A DNA stretch of 7,231 nt from an uncultured Prosthecobacter sp. (GTDB taxonomy: Bacteria > Verrucomicrobiota > Verrucomicrobiia > Verrucomicrobiales > Verrucomicrobiaceae): the NCBI GenBank assembly GCA_937941745.1, contig CALDGV010000669.1, forward strand, positions 1 to 7,231, in the 5' to 3' direction. Below the pieces are notes generated by a model. That model was not told where the DNA came from, did not search any database, and saw only the letters and a program-made list of their open reading frames with translations. The position numbers and the translations under genes are program-made. Below, piece after piece: positions 1 to 6,212 of the stretch (positions are counted from its first letter, which is position 1; each line of letters starts with the position of its first letter).

Positions 1-1
1 C

Positions 2-238
2 GGGGGCGTCACCGCCAGCTTTGCCACTCTGGGCGACCTCATCATCGCCGAGCCCAAGTGCATGATCGGCTTTGCCGGTCCGCGAGTGGTCAAGGAAACC
101 ACTCACGCCGACCTGCCGCCGGGCTTCCAGACCGCTGAATTCGTGAAGCAGCACGGCCTCGTGGACATGATCGTCGAGCGCAAGGACATGCGTGCCCGGC
201 TCGCTGGCGTCCTGCGTTATATGGCGCGTCCTGCCTGA
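2..238 (+). CDS. accD: Acetyl-CoA carboxylase carboxyltransferase subunit beta (C-terminal part)
   Basis: The window opens inside this gene; 78 codons and a TGA stop are visible. AccD is the beta subunit of the cytoplasmic carboxyltransferase that moves CO2 from carboxybiotin to acetyl-CoA, giving malonyl-CoA for fatty acid synthesis, in complex with AccA. The visible part starts with [18 protein letters not shown] and continues with a [11 protein letters not shown] segment, which matches the conserved crotonase-fold C-terminal region of AccD (E. coli [30 protein letters not shown], from memory). Next come the family's [10 protein letters not shown] and [10 protein letters not shown] segments, and the protein ends shortly after, as expected for AccD. 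The zinc-finger N-terminus lies outside the window. Nothing looks broken. The next plus-strand gene starts 309 bases later, so it is not tightly coupled to accD. Confidence 0.95.
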   Translation, partial: GGVTASFATLGDLIIAEPKCMIGFAGPRVVKETTHADLPPGFQTAEFVKQHGLVDMIVERKDMRARLAGVLRYMARPA

Positions 239-257
239 CGACAGGGTAAAAAACACC

Positions 258-286
258 TTGCAAGGCTGCCTGCCATCCCGCAGACT
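258..286 (+). promoter_or_regulatory. Weak sigma70-like promoter candidate upstream of the structured RNA
   Basis: TTGCAA (258-263) and CAGACT (281-286) are spaced by 17 bases. They match the -35 and -10 consensus at only 4/6 and 3/6 positions. The candidate matters only because of its position: a start about 7 bases downstream (near 293) would fall at the foot of the folded region that begins near 290. This is an inference from spacing, and the match could be chance. Confidence 0.15.
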
Positions 287-289
287 CCG

Positions 290-451
290 GCTGTTCCTGG
301 TTCCCTCAGTGAGGTGAACCTCTGGTGTCCGCTCCGGTGTCCGGAGCTGTGGTTTCTGAAGGCGGCGTCCCTCACGGAACCCAATTCGACAGCGACAGGC
401 CCCCCGGCCTGCATTCGAGCGGAGACCGCGGCGAGGCCGCTTTCTTTTTTT
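290..451 (+). ncRNA. Candidate structured small RNA (class unknown) ending in an intrinsic terminator
   Basis: Nested complementary segments are visible in order. GCTGT 290-294 pairs with ACAGC 389-393. GGTTCC 299-304 pairs with GGAACC 376-381. After a four-base bulge (305-308), GTGAGG 309-314 pairs with CCTCAC 370-375. GAACC 316-320 pairs with GGTTT 351-355 (one G-T). Innermost is a perfect 7-bp hairpin, GCTCCGG 331-337 with CCGGAGC 341-347. A separate perfect hairpin follows, CAGGCC 396-401 with GGCCTG 406-411 and a CCCC loop, and then a terminator hairpin with a T-run (428-451). A rod of about 104 nt plus two hairpins suggests an independent small RNA. I see no SRP RNA apical motif, RNase P core, tmRNA or tRNA signature; 6S RNA is possible in overall shape but not shown. 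It could instead be the accD 3' UTR or a yebC leader. The pairings are read directly; the function is unknown. Confidence 0.4.
418..451 (+). terminator. Rho-independent terminator between accD/ncRNA and yebC
   Basis: GCGGC (428-432) pairs with GCCGC (436-440) around a GAG loop and is followed directly by TTTCTTTTTTT (441-451). A competing pairing, AGCGG 418-422 with CCGCT 437-441, uses the same right arm. The GC-rich stem followed by a T-rich run is the classical intrinsic terminator layout. It would end accD transcripts or the candidate small RNA before yebC. Confidence 0.65.
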
Positions 452-547
452 ATTTGCGATCCCCGATCCCCAGCCAGGGTCTGCGCCCGTTTTTGTGCAG
501 TCATTTCCAGGCCTGGTTCCCCTCATCCCTTCCTCCAGCAAGCAACC
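452..547 (+). other. yebC leader region with a palindrome and tandem GATCCCC
   Basis: These 96 bases lie between the terminator and yebC and are pyrimidine-rich. They hold GATCCCC twice in tandem (458-471) and a perfect 10-base palindrome CCAGGCCTGG (507-516). A yebC promoter should lie here or upstream, but I find no convincing -35/-10 pair. No Shine-Dalgarno sequence precedes the ATG at 548; the last bases are CAGCAAGCAACC. An in-frame open stretch reaches upstream to 314, but YebC homology begins at 548, so that stretch is not coding. Confidence 0.35.
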
Positions 548-1297
548 ATGGCAGGTCACAACAAGTGGTCCAAGGTCAAGCACATCAAAGCCGTCGTCGA
601 TGTAAAGCGCGGCAAGGTCTTCTCCAAAATGGCGAAGGAGATCACCGTCGCTGCCAAGCATGGAGGTGGTAACCCTGATCTCAATGCCCGCCTGCGGAGC
701 GCCATTCTGGCGGCCCGCGCTGCCAATGTCCCAAACGACAACATCGAGCGTGCCATCAAAAAGGGCACTGGCGAGCTGGGTGGGGTGGTGATTGAGGAGG
801 TGACCTATGAGGGCTATGGCCCTGGTGGAGTGGCCTTCATGGTCGAGGTGGTCACCGACAACCGCAACCGTGCTGCCAATGACCTGCGGATTCTGCTTTC
901 CAAAAATGGCGGCACCTTTGCTGACGCCGGCAGCGTTGCTTATCAATTCTCACGTAAGGGCGAACTTCGGTTGGAGAAAGGTGGCTTGTCCGAAGATGCC
1001 GCCATGGAGCTCGCACTGGAGTCTGGTGCGGATGATGTTCAGGACGGCGGTGATGAGTGGGTTCTCTACACGGCTACGGATCAGCTTTTCAATGTGGTGT
1101 CTGCCTTGAAGGAAAAAGGCATCACCGCCAATTCTCCCAAGCTCGTTTATCAAGCCAACACACCTCTTGTCCTGACTGACATTGAGACTGCCAAGACTGT
1201 CATCAAGCTTTATGACCTGCTGGATGACTACGACGACACCCAGAACGTGCATTCCAACTTCGAGATCGACGACAGCATTGCAGATTCTCTCGATTAA
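548..1297 (+). CDS. yebC: YebC/PmpR family protein (TACO1/DUF28), translation or transcription regulator
   Basis: This 249-residue cytoplasmic protein has the typical length of the family. The start at 548 is fixed by the family N-terminus MAGHNKWSKVKHIKAV. Other visible hallmarks are DVKRGKVFSK (18-27), the AAKHGGGNPDLNARLR segment (35-50), VPNDNIERAIKKGTG (61-75), the strongly conserved YEGYGPGGVAFMVE (87-100), TDNRNR (103-108), GSVAYQF (128-134) and the C-terminal DDYDDTQNVHSNFEI (226-240), where many homologues have VYSNF. Members were first described as DNA-binding regulators (PmpR) and more recently as ribosome-associated factors that relieve stalling at proline-rich stretches; the mitochondrial homologue is TACO1. 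The sequence alone does not choose between these roles. There is no Shine-Dalgarno sequence. rho begins 17 bases after the stop with no terminator between, which suggests co-transcription. No key segment is missing. Confidence 0.95.
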   Translation: MAGHNKWSKVKHIKAVVDVKRGKVFSKMAKEITVAAKHGGGNPDLNARLRSAILAARAANVPNDNIERAIKKGTGELGGVVIEEVTYEGYGPGGVAFMVEVVTDNRNRAANDLRILLSKNGGTFADAGSVAYQFSRKGELRLEKGGLSEDAAMELALESGADDVQDGGDEWVLYTATDQLFNVVSALKEKGITANSPKLVYQANTPLVLTDIETAKTVIKLYDLLDDYDDTQNVHSNFEIDDSIADSLD

Positions 1298-1314
1298 TTT
1301 CCATCAATCACCCC

Positions 1315-3132
1315 ATGAGCGACGACATCCAGCCCGAGGAACAGCCTAAAAAGAAGGTGGCCGCCAAGAAGGCAGCTGCCAAAAAGGCTGCTCCAGCGAA
1401 AAAAGCCGCCACCAAAAAGGCCGCTGTGAAGAAAACTGCGGTCAAGAAAGCGGCTGAAGAGCCTGTCATGGTAGGTGAGCTCGATTTCAAGCTGGATGCG
1501 CCAGCTGCAGTTGAAGCACCTGCACCCAAGGAGGCTGCTCCAAAGAAGACAAGGCGCACGGCCCTGCAGAAAAAAGCCTCGGAAATCCTTGCGAAGATGC
1601 AGGATTCGATGGCCACAGTGCACATTCCATCGCCAGAAGCTCCTGCCATCAAGGAGACTGTTCCTGAAGTCATTTCGGTCGCTCCAGCTGTTCAGGAACC
1701 GCAGGTGTCTCCAGTTCCTGCCGCGGTTCTGCCGAAATCTGAGCCTGCTCAGCCTGAAGATGCCGATGCGGATCTAGGCGCAGAACAACCGTCTGGAGAC
1801 GCTGGCGATTCCGGCGGATCTCAGGAGCCGGGAAGAAAGAAAACCCGTTGGGAGCGCTGGAAAGAGCGTCGTGAACGGTTCAAGGCTGAAAAGCTGGCAC
1901 GTCGTCAGGCTCAGCAGGGTTCCAATGGCAGTGCACCCACGAATGGAGGCCAGCCATCATCCAATGGCAGGCATCAGTTGCAGGAGGATGAGCCGCCCAT
2001 GCCTGCAGAAGTCGTGCTCGGGCCGCCAGAAGCCGTGGAGGGAGTCCTGGAACTCAATCCCAAGGGGCATGGATTTCTGCGGACGCGTGAACGCATGTTT
2101 GTTCAGCACCCTGCGGATTCTTTCGTTCATGGCGACACCATTCGCCAGATCGGGCTGCGCGAAGGCATGCATGTCAAAGGCATCGCCCAGAAAGGGCCGC
2201 GCGGCCTCATGGTCACCAGCATCAGTGAAGTCAACGGAAGGGTGCCGGAGTCGGTTCGTGACCTGCCGCTTTTTGAGGAACTGAAGGCCATCAATCCGAA
2301 CAAGCGCATTCAGTTTGAGACCACCAAGGAACGCATCACGACGCGCGTGATTGACATGTTCACACCCGTGGGCCGTGGCCAGCGTGGATTGATTGTTGCG
2401 CCTCCTCGCACAGGGAAGACGACCCTGCTTCAGCATATTGCTGAGTCCATCGTGCAGAACCATCCTGGCATGCATCTCATCATTCTTCTTGTGGATGAGC
2501 GGCCAGAGGAGGTCACGGAGTTCAAGCGCATCTTCGCCAACGCCGAGGTCTATGCCAGCTCGAACGATCAGGACGTGAAAAGCCACACGCGCATCGCGAG
2601 CTTCGCCATTGAGCGTGCCAAGCGCCTCGTGGAATGTGGTGAGCATGTCTTCATGCTCATGGATTCGATCACCCGTCTTGCGCGTGCCTTCAACAACGCC
2701 AAGTCCGGCGGTGCGACCATGAGTGGCGGCATGGCCGTTGGCGGCATGGAGATTCCGCGTCGTCTGTTCGCCGCCGCCCGCAACACTCGTGGTGCAGGCA
2801 GCCTTACCATCCTGGCCACTGCGCTCATTGAGACCGGCAGCCGCATGGATGATGTGATCTTCCTTGAGTTCAAAGGCACGGGTAACATGGAACTCGTGCT
2901 CGACCGCAAGCTGGCTGAGCAATACTACTATCCTGCCGTGAACATCTTCAAATCAGGCACGAGGCGTGAAGAGCTGCTCCTGCCTGCCTTCCAGCTCGAT
3001 AAGATTCACATGCTGCGTCGCGGTCTTGCTGGCGGAAAACCGATCGATGCCATTCAGCGTGTGATCACCCTCTGTGAGCGTTATCCAAGCAATGCTCAGA
3101 TGCTGGTCGATCTGCCTGGCAAGGCAGGCTGA
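1315..3132 (+). CDS. rho: Transcription termination factor Rho with long N-terminal extension
   Basis: Rho is a hexameric RNA-dependent ATPase/helicase that ends transcription and limits antisense RNA. This copy has 605 residues against 419 in E. coli. Residues 12-47 are Lys/Ala repeats (KKAA, AKKA) like histone H1 tails; 65-165 are Pro/Ala/Glu-rich; 173-199 form an Arg/Lys-rich likely helix (RWERWKERRERFKAEK); 200-220 are a Gly/Ser/Asn linker. The OB-fold RNA-binding domain starts near 243 (GVLELNPKGHGFLR). The RecA-type ATPase core has GRGQRGLIVAPPRTGKTTLL (353-372, Walker A), LLVDERPEEVTEF (391-403, Walker B region) and DSITRLARAFN (450-460). Conserved LTILATALIETGSRMDDVIF (497-516) and EFKGTGNMEL (518-527) follow. 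Oddities are PPRTGKT instead of the common PPKAGKT, and a Q-loop reading SGGMAVGGMEIP where most Rho proteins have GGVDxxAL. ATG 1315 follows the yebC stop by 17 bases without a Shine-Dalgarno sequence; it is the first in-frame start and includes the Lys/Ala tail. Confidence 0.97.
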   Translation: MSDDIQPEEQPKKKVAAKKAAAKKAAPAKKAATKKAAVKKTAVKKAAEEPVMVGELDFKLDAPAAVEAPAPKEAAPKKTRRTALQKKASEILAKMQDSMATVHIPSPEAPAIKETVPEVISVAPAVQEPQVSPVPAAVLPKSEPAQPEDADADLGAEQPSGDAGDSGGSQEPGRKKTRWERWKERRERFKAEKLARRQAQQGSNGSAPTNGGQPSSNGRHQLQEDEPPMPAEVVLGPPEAVEGVLELNPKGHGFLRTRERMFVQHPADSFVHGDTIRQIGLREGMHVKGIAQKGPRGLMVTSISEVNGRVPESVRDLPLFEELKAINPNKRIQFETTKERITTRVIDMFTPVGRGQRGLIVAPPRTGKTTLLQHIAESIVQNHPGMHLIILLVDERPEEVTEFKRIFANAEVYASSNDQDVKSHTRIASFAIERAKRLVECGEHVFMLMDSITRLARAFNNAKSGGATMSGGMAVGGMEIPRRLFAAARNTRGAGSLTILATALIETGSRMDDVIFLEFKGTGNMELVLDRKLAEQYYYPAVNIFKSGTRREELLLPAFQLDKIHMLRRGLAGGKPIDAIQRVITLCERYPSNAQMLVDLPGKAG

Positions 3133-3151
3133 CAGCCTTCTTTAGCCTATC

Positions 3152-3189
3152 AAAAGCCTGCCCCACTCTCATGGCGGCAGGCTTTTTTT
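3152..3189. terminator. Bidirectional terminator between convergent rho and DUF1501 genes
   Basis: AAAGCCTGCC (3153-3162) pairs perfectly with GGCAGGCTTT (3176-3185) over 10 bp with a 13-base loop, extendable by one A-T pair. On the plus strand the stem runs into a T-run (3183-3189), a good terminator for rho, whose stop lies 20 bases upstream. On the minus strand the A-run at 3152-3155 becomes four U after the stem, so it can also end the DUF1501 transcript, whose stop codon (3191-3189) touches the hairpin. Confidence 0.85.
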
Positions 3190-4646
3190 CATGCCAGAAG
3201 CTGTTCCGCGACCTTCGCGCCCTGATTGTCGGTGAGGCTGGCTGCCAGCCCATTGCGCTTGTAGGTGAGCTTGGTGTGGTCAAGACCGAAGACCTTCAGC
3301 AGAGTGGCGTGGTAGTCATAGTGCTTCACTTCATCAATGACAGCCTTGTGTCCAAAATCATCGGTTTCGCCGTGCACATGGCCTTTTTTGAAGCCGCCAC
3401 CTGCCAGCCACATGCTGAACCCATAGGTGTTATGGTCACGTCCCCATTTTTCGTAGCCTGCGTCGTTTTGAAGCACGGGCAGGCGTCCCATCTCACCTCC
3501 CCAGTGCACAACGGTCGTATCAAGCAGGCCGCGCTGCTTCAGGTCGATGATGAGTGCAGCGCTTGGCTGGTCCGTGGCAGCACAGTTTTTGGGAAGAGAG
3601 GTGACCAGGGCGCTGTGCTGGTCCCAGGACTGGCCTGCATTCAGCACCTGGACATAGCGCACTCCACGCTCCACCAGCCGGCGTGCAATGATGCAGCGCG
3701 TCGCGTAATCTTTGGTGACTGGGTTATCCACCCCATACAGCTTTTTCACGTGTTCAGGCTCGCTGGAGATGTCGAGCGCCTCCTTGGCTGCGGTTTGCAT
3801 CTTCGCTGCCAGCTCATAGCTGGAGATGCGGGCCTGGAGATCCAGTTCACCCGGATGTGAAGCGAGATGATCTTCATTGAAAGCCTTCAACAACGAGAGC
3901 TGGCGCGCCTGTGGGCTGCCTGCCAGTGAAGGAGGTGGGTCCAGGTTCAGGATTCGTGGCTCAGTGGGGCGCACGAGGGTGCCCTGGTAGAGGGCAGGCA
4001 GCCATCCATTGGTGTAATGCTCCCCGCTGAACGTGGGCAGGCCGCCTGGATGAGATAGCACCATGTAGGCGGGCAGTTCGTCGGTATCGCTGCCCAGGCC
4101 GTAGGTGAGCCATGAACCAATGGCAGGTCTTCCAGCAGTAATTCGGCCTGCATTCATGGCATAAAGCCCCTGAGCATGATTGCTCACACCGGAGGTCATG
4201 GAACGCACCAGGGTGATCTCATCGGCGACTTTCGCCAGGTTGGGCAGCAGTTCGCTGAGTTCCATCCCGCACTGCCCTTGCTTCTGAAACTTCCAGGGTG
4301 ATCCAAAGCACTTCGAGGATGCCTGGGCCAGATTGTCGTACTTCACTTCACCTGGGAACTTTTGACCGTGATACTTCGTGAGCATCGGCTTCGGATCAAA
4401 AAGGTCCATCTGTGAAGGCCCCCCCATCATGAACAGGGAGATCATCGCCTTCGCCCGGGGCTCAAAGTGCGGCTTTTTCGGCGTCAGATCATAGCGGACA
4501 TCGCCAAAGCTTTCAGGCTTCAAGGGCGCGGCCAGCAGCCCGTCCTTCTCGAGGAGGGAGGCAAGCGCGAGGGTGCCCAGGCCGAAGCCGTTGGCGTGCA
4601 AAAAATGGCGGCGAGAGCAAAGCTGCGAACGAAACATGGGGCCCAT
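3189..4646 (-). CDS. DUF1501 domain protein, Tat-exported, alkaline phosphatase/sulfatase-like
   Basis: This 485-residue protein has a twin-arginine signal: SRRHFL at 11-16, then a hydrophobic stretch GFGLGTLALASLL (20-32), so it is probably exported folded. DUF1501 hallmarks are visible in order: MMGGPSQMDLFDPKP (73-87), NHAQGLYAMNAGR near 156-168, the LPAYMVLSHPGG region (191-202), SWDQHSAL (340-347), HWGGEMGRLP (381-390), GRDHNTYGFSMW (402-413) and DYHATLLKVFGLDH (444-457). The Asp/His/Glu residues of these motifs correspond to metal-ligand positions of the alkaline phosphatase/sulfatase superfamily, to which DUF1501 is related; the substrate is unknown. The usual family motif is GEFGRTP, here GEMGRLP. 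In planctomycetes such genes often follow a DUF1549/DUF1553 cytochrome-like gene; here the partner is an FAD oxidoreductase 42 bases upstream. Start choice is uncertain: ATG 4646 or ATG 4637 (M4), neither with a clear ribosome binding site. Confidence 0.85.
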   Translation of the reverse strand: MGPMFRSQLCSRRHFLHANGFGLGTLALASLLEKDGLLAAPLKPESFGDVRYDLTPKKPHFEPRAKAMISLFMMGGPSQMDLFDPKPMLTKYHGQKFPGEVKYDNLAQASSKCFGSPWKFQKQGQCGMELSELLPNLAKVADEITLVRSMTSGVSNHAQGLYAMNAGRITAGRPAIGSWLTYGLGSDTDELPAYMVLSHPGGLPTFSGEHYTNGWLPALYQGTLVRPTEPRILNLDPPPSLAGSPQARQLSLLKAFNEDHLASHPGELDLQARISSYELAAKMQTAAKEALDISSEPEHVKKLYGVDNPVTKDYATRCIIARRLVERGVRYVQVLNAGQSWDQHSALVTSLPKNCAATDQPSAALIIDLKQRGLLDTTVVHWGGEMGRLPVLQNDAGYEKWGRDHNTYGFSMWLAGGGFKKGHVHGETDDFGHKAVIDEVKHYDYHATLLKVFGLDHTKLTYKRNGLAASLTDNQGAKVAEQLLA

Positions 4647-4688
4647 GGATACGTCGCCAGCAGGCCTTTTTTCACATCCTGCCGGACT

Positions 4689-6125
4689 TCAGGAGTCCTG
4701 CCGCAGGCTTTTCAGGCGGGTAGCGGATTCTGCCCAGTCGATTTCGTGCGGCAGTCGCTTGGAAAGTGCGGCGAGGGCGGCAGTGACGCCGGCGGCCTCG
4801 CCCATGGCTACCGAGTTGCCGGTGACACGGTAGCTGGCATGCGCAATGAAATCGCCGCTGATGTTCCGTCCGGCCATCATCAGACCATCAACATCCTTCG
4901 CGATGAGAGCCCTCAGCGGGATGTCATACGGCTTCACCTTCACGCCCGCATTGCTGTAGGCGGCCTTCTTGTTCGCCTCCTTGCTGAGCGCGTGGATGTC
5001 CACTGGGAAGGTTGGTCGCACCACCGCGTCGTCGTAGCGTGCTCCAGCGATGAGGTCCTCCTTGTTCACCACATAACGTCCAGCGATGCGGCGGCCGTCG
5101 CGCACGCCGATCTGCTCGGCAGTGGCGGCGATTTGCAGGCCTTCCCATGGCCCGCCGAGCTTGCGCAGGCCGTTGACGATCTTGTGCAGTTCTGCGCGCG
5201 CCTGGACGGTGGCCTCGGTGATTTTCGCGGCATCAAAGCAGGGCACGCCATACTGATGATTCATCATCACGAGGAGCAGGTCGTCCCGCACCTGCCATAG
5301 TGTGGGTTTGGAGTAGGACGGAAAGTGTCCGGTGCGCTGGATCTCGGCGAGCAGCGCGTCCTTGGCGATGCCATCGGCCTTGCTCGGGTCCGACTTATGG
5401 ATGTAAGCCGCGAGGGCTTCCGCATCTTTGCAAACTAGAAGCGCATTCAGTGACATTGGCTGGCAGGGGCAGGCCTCCGCCTCGCCGTATTCAAAGCTGC
5501 ATCCCGCAAGCGCGGCGAGGTCGCCATCGCCTGTGGTGTCGATGAAAACAGGGGCCCGCCAGGCCTGGCGGCCGCTTTTCGATTCCGTGACGGCAGTGGT
5601 GAGGCGTTTGCCTTCACGATAGGCGGCGCTCACACGGGTGTGGAGCTGGAATTTCACGCCCGCTTCTACAAACATCTCCTCCAGCAGCAGCTTCATGCCT
5701 TCCGGCTCATAGCAGACGCTTCCTTTGCTCGTGCCTCGGCGCATGTCGCGTTCCTCCAGCCGCTTCAGCAGCTCCTGGTTGAAGCCGGGCTTGTCAAAAT
5801 CGAGCAGGTAGCCAAGCAGTCCTGCCGTCCACACTCCCCCAAGGCAGCCGCGCCATTCAAAAACGCGTACTTTGGCTCCTGCACGTGCCGCAGTGATCGC
5901 CGCAGCGATGCCTGCGGGCCCTGCACCGCAAACGATGACATCCGCGTCTTCCACAAGAGGCAGATCACGTGCCTCCTCGTGAAACTGGCCCGCGATGGCC
6001 TTTTCGACCTCGTTGGCAGAAAGCAGCCCGGGAGTGATTACTGCGCCCGAGAAGGCAGCACGAAGGAAAGACCGTCGGCCAAGTTCAGAAGAGGTGGGAA
6101 AGTTCATGAGACCACACCGTTTCAT
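4689..6125 (-). CDS. FAD-dependent oxidoreductase, Tat-exported (pfam12831 type)
   Basis: The protein has 478 residues from ATG 6125. This start is preferred because AGGAGAG stands just before it; ATG 6143 (484 residues) and ATG 6107 (472) are alternatives, and the signal sequence is intact from all three. Numbering here is from 6125. A twin-arginine motif GRRSFLRAAFSG lies at 16-27, followed by a hydrophobic segment to about 37. The Rossmann dinucleotide motif GAGPAGIAAAITAARAG (67-83) ends in a strand with acidic residue VRVFE (86-90), the FAD ribose-binding signature, followed by GCLGGVWTAG (93-102). FIDTTGDGDLAALAG (194-208) is the second conserved FAD-family segment. The C-terminal MMAGRNISGD and TGNSVAMGEAAG (416-446) close the FAD site. 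Substrate and electron acceptor are unknown. DUF1501 lies 42 bases downstream on the same strand with no terminator between, so the pair is likely one operon of exported proteins. Related proteins are often annotated near carbohydrate genes; that link is only an inference here. Confidence 0.85.
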   Translation of the reverse strand: MKRCGLMNFPTSSELGRRSFLRAAFSGAVITPGLLSANEVEKAIAGQFHEEARDLPLVEDADVIVCGAGPAGIAAAITAARAGAKVRVFEWRGCLGGVWTAGLLGYLLDFDKPGFNQELLKRLEERDMRRGTSKGSVCYEPEGMKLLLEEMFVEAGVKFQLHTRVSAAYREGKRLTTAVTESKSGRQAWRAPVFIDTTGDGDLAALAGCSFEYGEAEACPCQPMSLNALLVCKDAEALAAYIHKSDPSKADGIAKDALLAEIQRTGHFPSYSKPTLWQVRDDLLLVMMNHQYGVPCFDAAKITEATVQARAELHKIVNGLRKLGGPWEGLQIAATAEQIGVRDGRRIAGRYVVNKEDLIAGARYDDAVVRPTFPVDIHALSKEANKKAAYSNAGVKVKPYDIPLRALIAKDVDGLMMAGRNISGDFIAHASYRVTGNSVAMGEAAGVTAALAALSKRLPHEIDWAESATRLKSLRQDS

Positions 6126-6126
6126 G

Positions 6127-6133
6127 CTCTCCT
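6127..6133 (-). promoter_or_regulatory. Ribosome binding site deciding the FAD oxidoreductase start
   Basis: On the minus strand AGGAGAG stands one base before the ATG at 6125 (three bases from AGGAG to ATG, a short spacing). It is the only Shine-Dalgarno-like sequence seen in front of a gene start in this window and is the reason for choosing 6125 over 6143 or 6107. If the short spacing is not functional, it would serve ATG 6107 poorly, as it lies about 20 bases away. Confidence 0.45.
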
Positions 6134-6212
6134 GATGACTCAAGCACGAATCACACTTGAATAAGACAGCCCGGGAAACAGTTTAAAAGCCTTCATCGCC
6201 CTCCCCCATTTC
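6134..6212. promoter_or_regulatory. Divergent intergenic region, promoters not resolved
   Basis: This short stretch separates the minus-strand FAD/DUF1501 pair from the plus-strand secreted protein, so it must carry promoters for both unless they start within genes. Minus strand: TTTAAA and TATTCA with an 18-base spacer match the consensus weakly (4/6 and 3/6). Plus strand: TTGAAT (6157-6162) is -35-like, but no good -10 lies at the right distance. The palindromic CCCGGG (6170-6175) lies in the middle. No ribosome binding site precedes ATG 6213 (CCTCCCCCATTTC). Confidence 0.3.

Noticed and set aside
299..420. tRNA, SRP RNA or RNase P RNA in the accD-yebC gap
   Set aside because: No cloverleaf with a GTTCRA T-loop, no SRP apical GGAA-type motif and no GAGGAAAGTCC RNase P core could be found.
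314..547. In-frame open stretch extending YebC upstream by 78 codons
   Set aside because: YebC homology starts exactly at the ATG at 548; the upstream stretch resembles no protein and overlaps the RNA-like structures and the terminator.
1350..1450. Lys/Ala-rich codon repeats in rho as a DNA repeat or CRISPR-like element
   Set aside because: The repetition is at protein level (AAKKA-type motifs) with varying codons and no fixed spacer pattern.
1957..2922. 321-codon open frame antisense to rho
   Set aside because: It lies wholly opposite the strongly conserved rho core; such long antisense frames are common in GC-rich coding DNA, and it shows no recognisable domain.
3171..3860. 229-codon plus-strand frame opposite the DUF1501 gene
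   Set aside because: It overlaps DUF1501 motifs on the other strand and its start lies within the terminator loop; no family features.
4647..4688. Terminator between the FAD and DUF1501 genes
   Set aside because: Only a weak GCAGG/CCTGC pairing is present and no T-run follows it on the minus strand, so read-through is expected.
4467..5300. 277-codon plus-strand frame across the FAD/DUF1501 junction
   Set aside because: It is a shadow of two real genes on the opposite strand and has no domain or plausible start signal.
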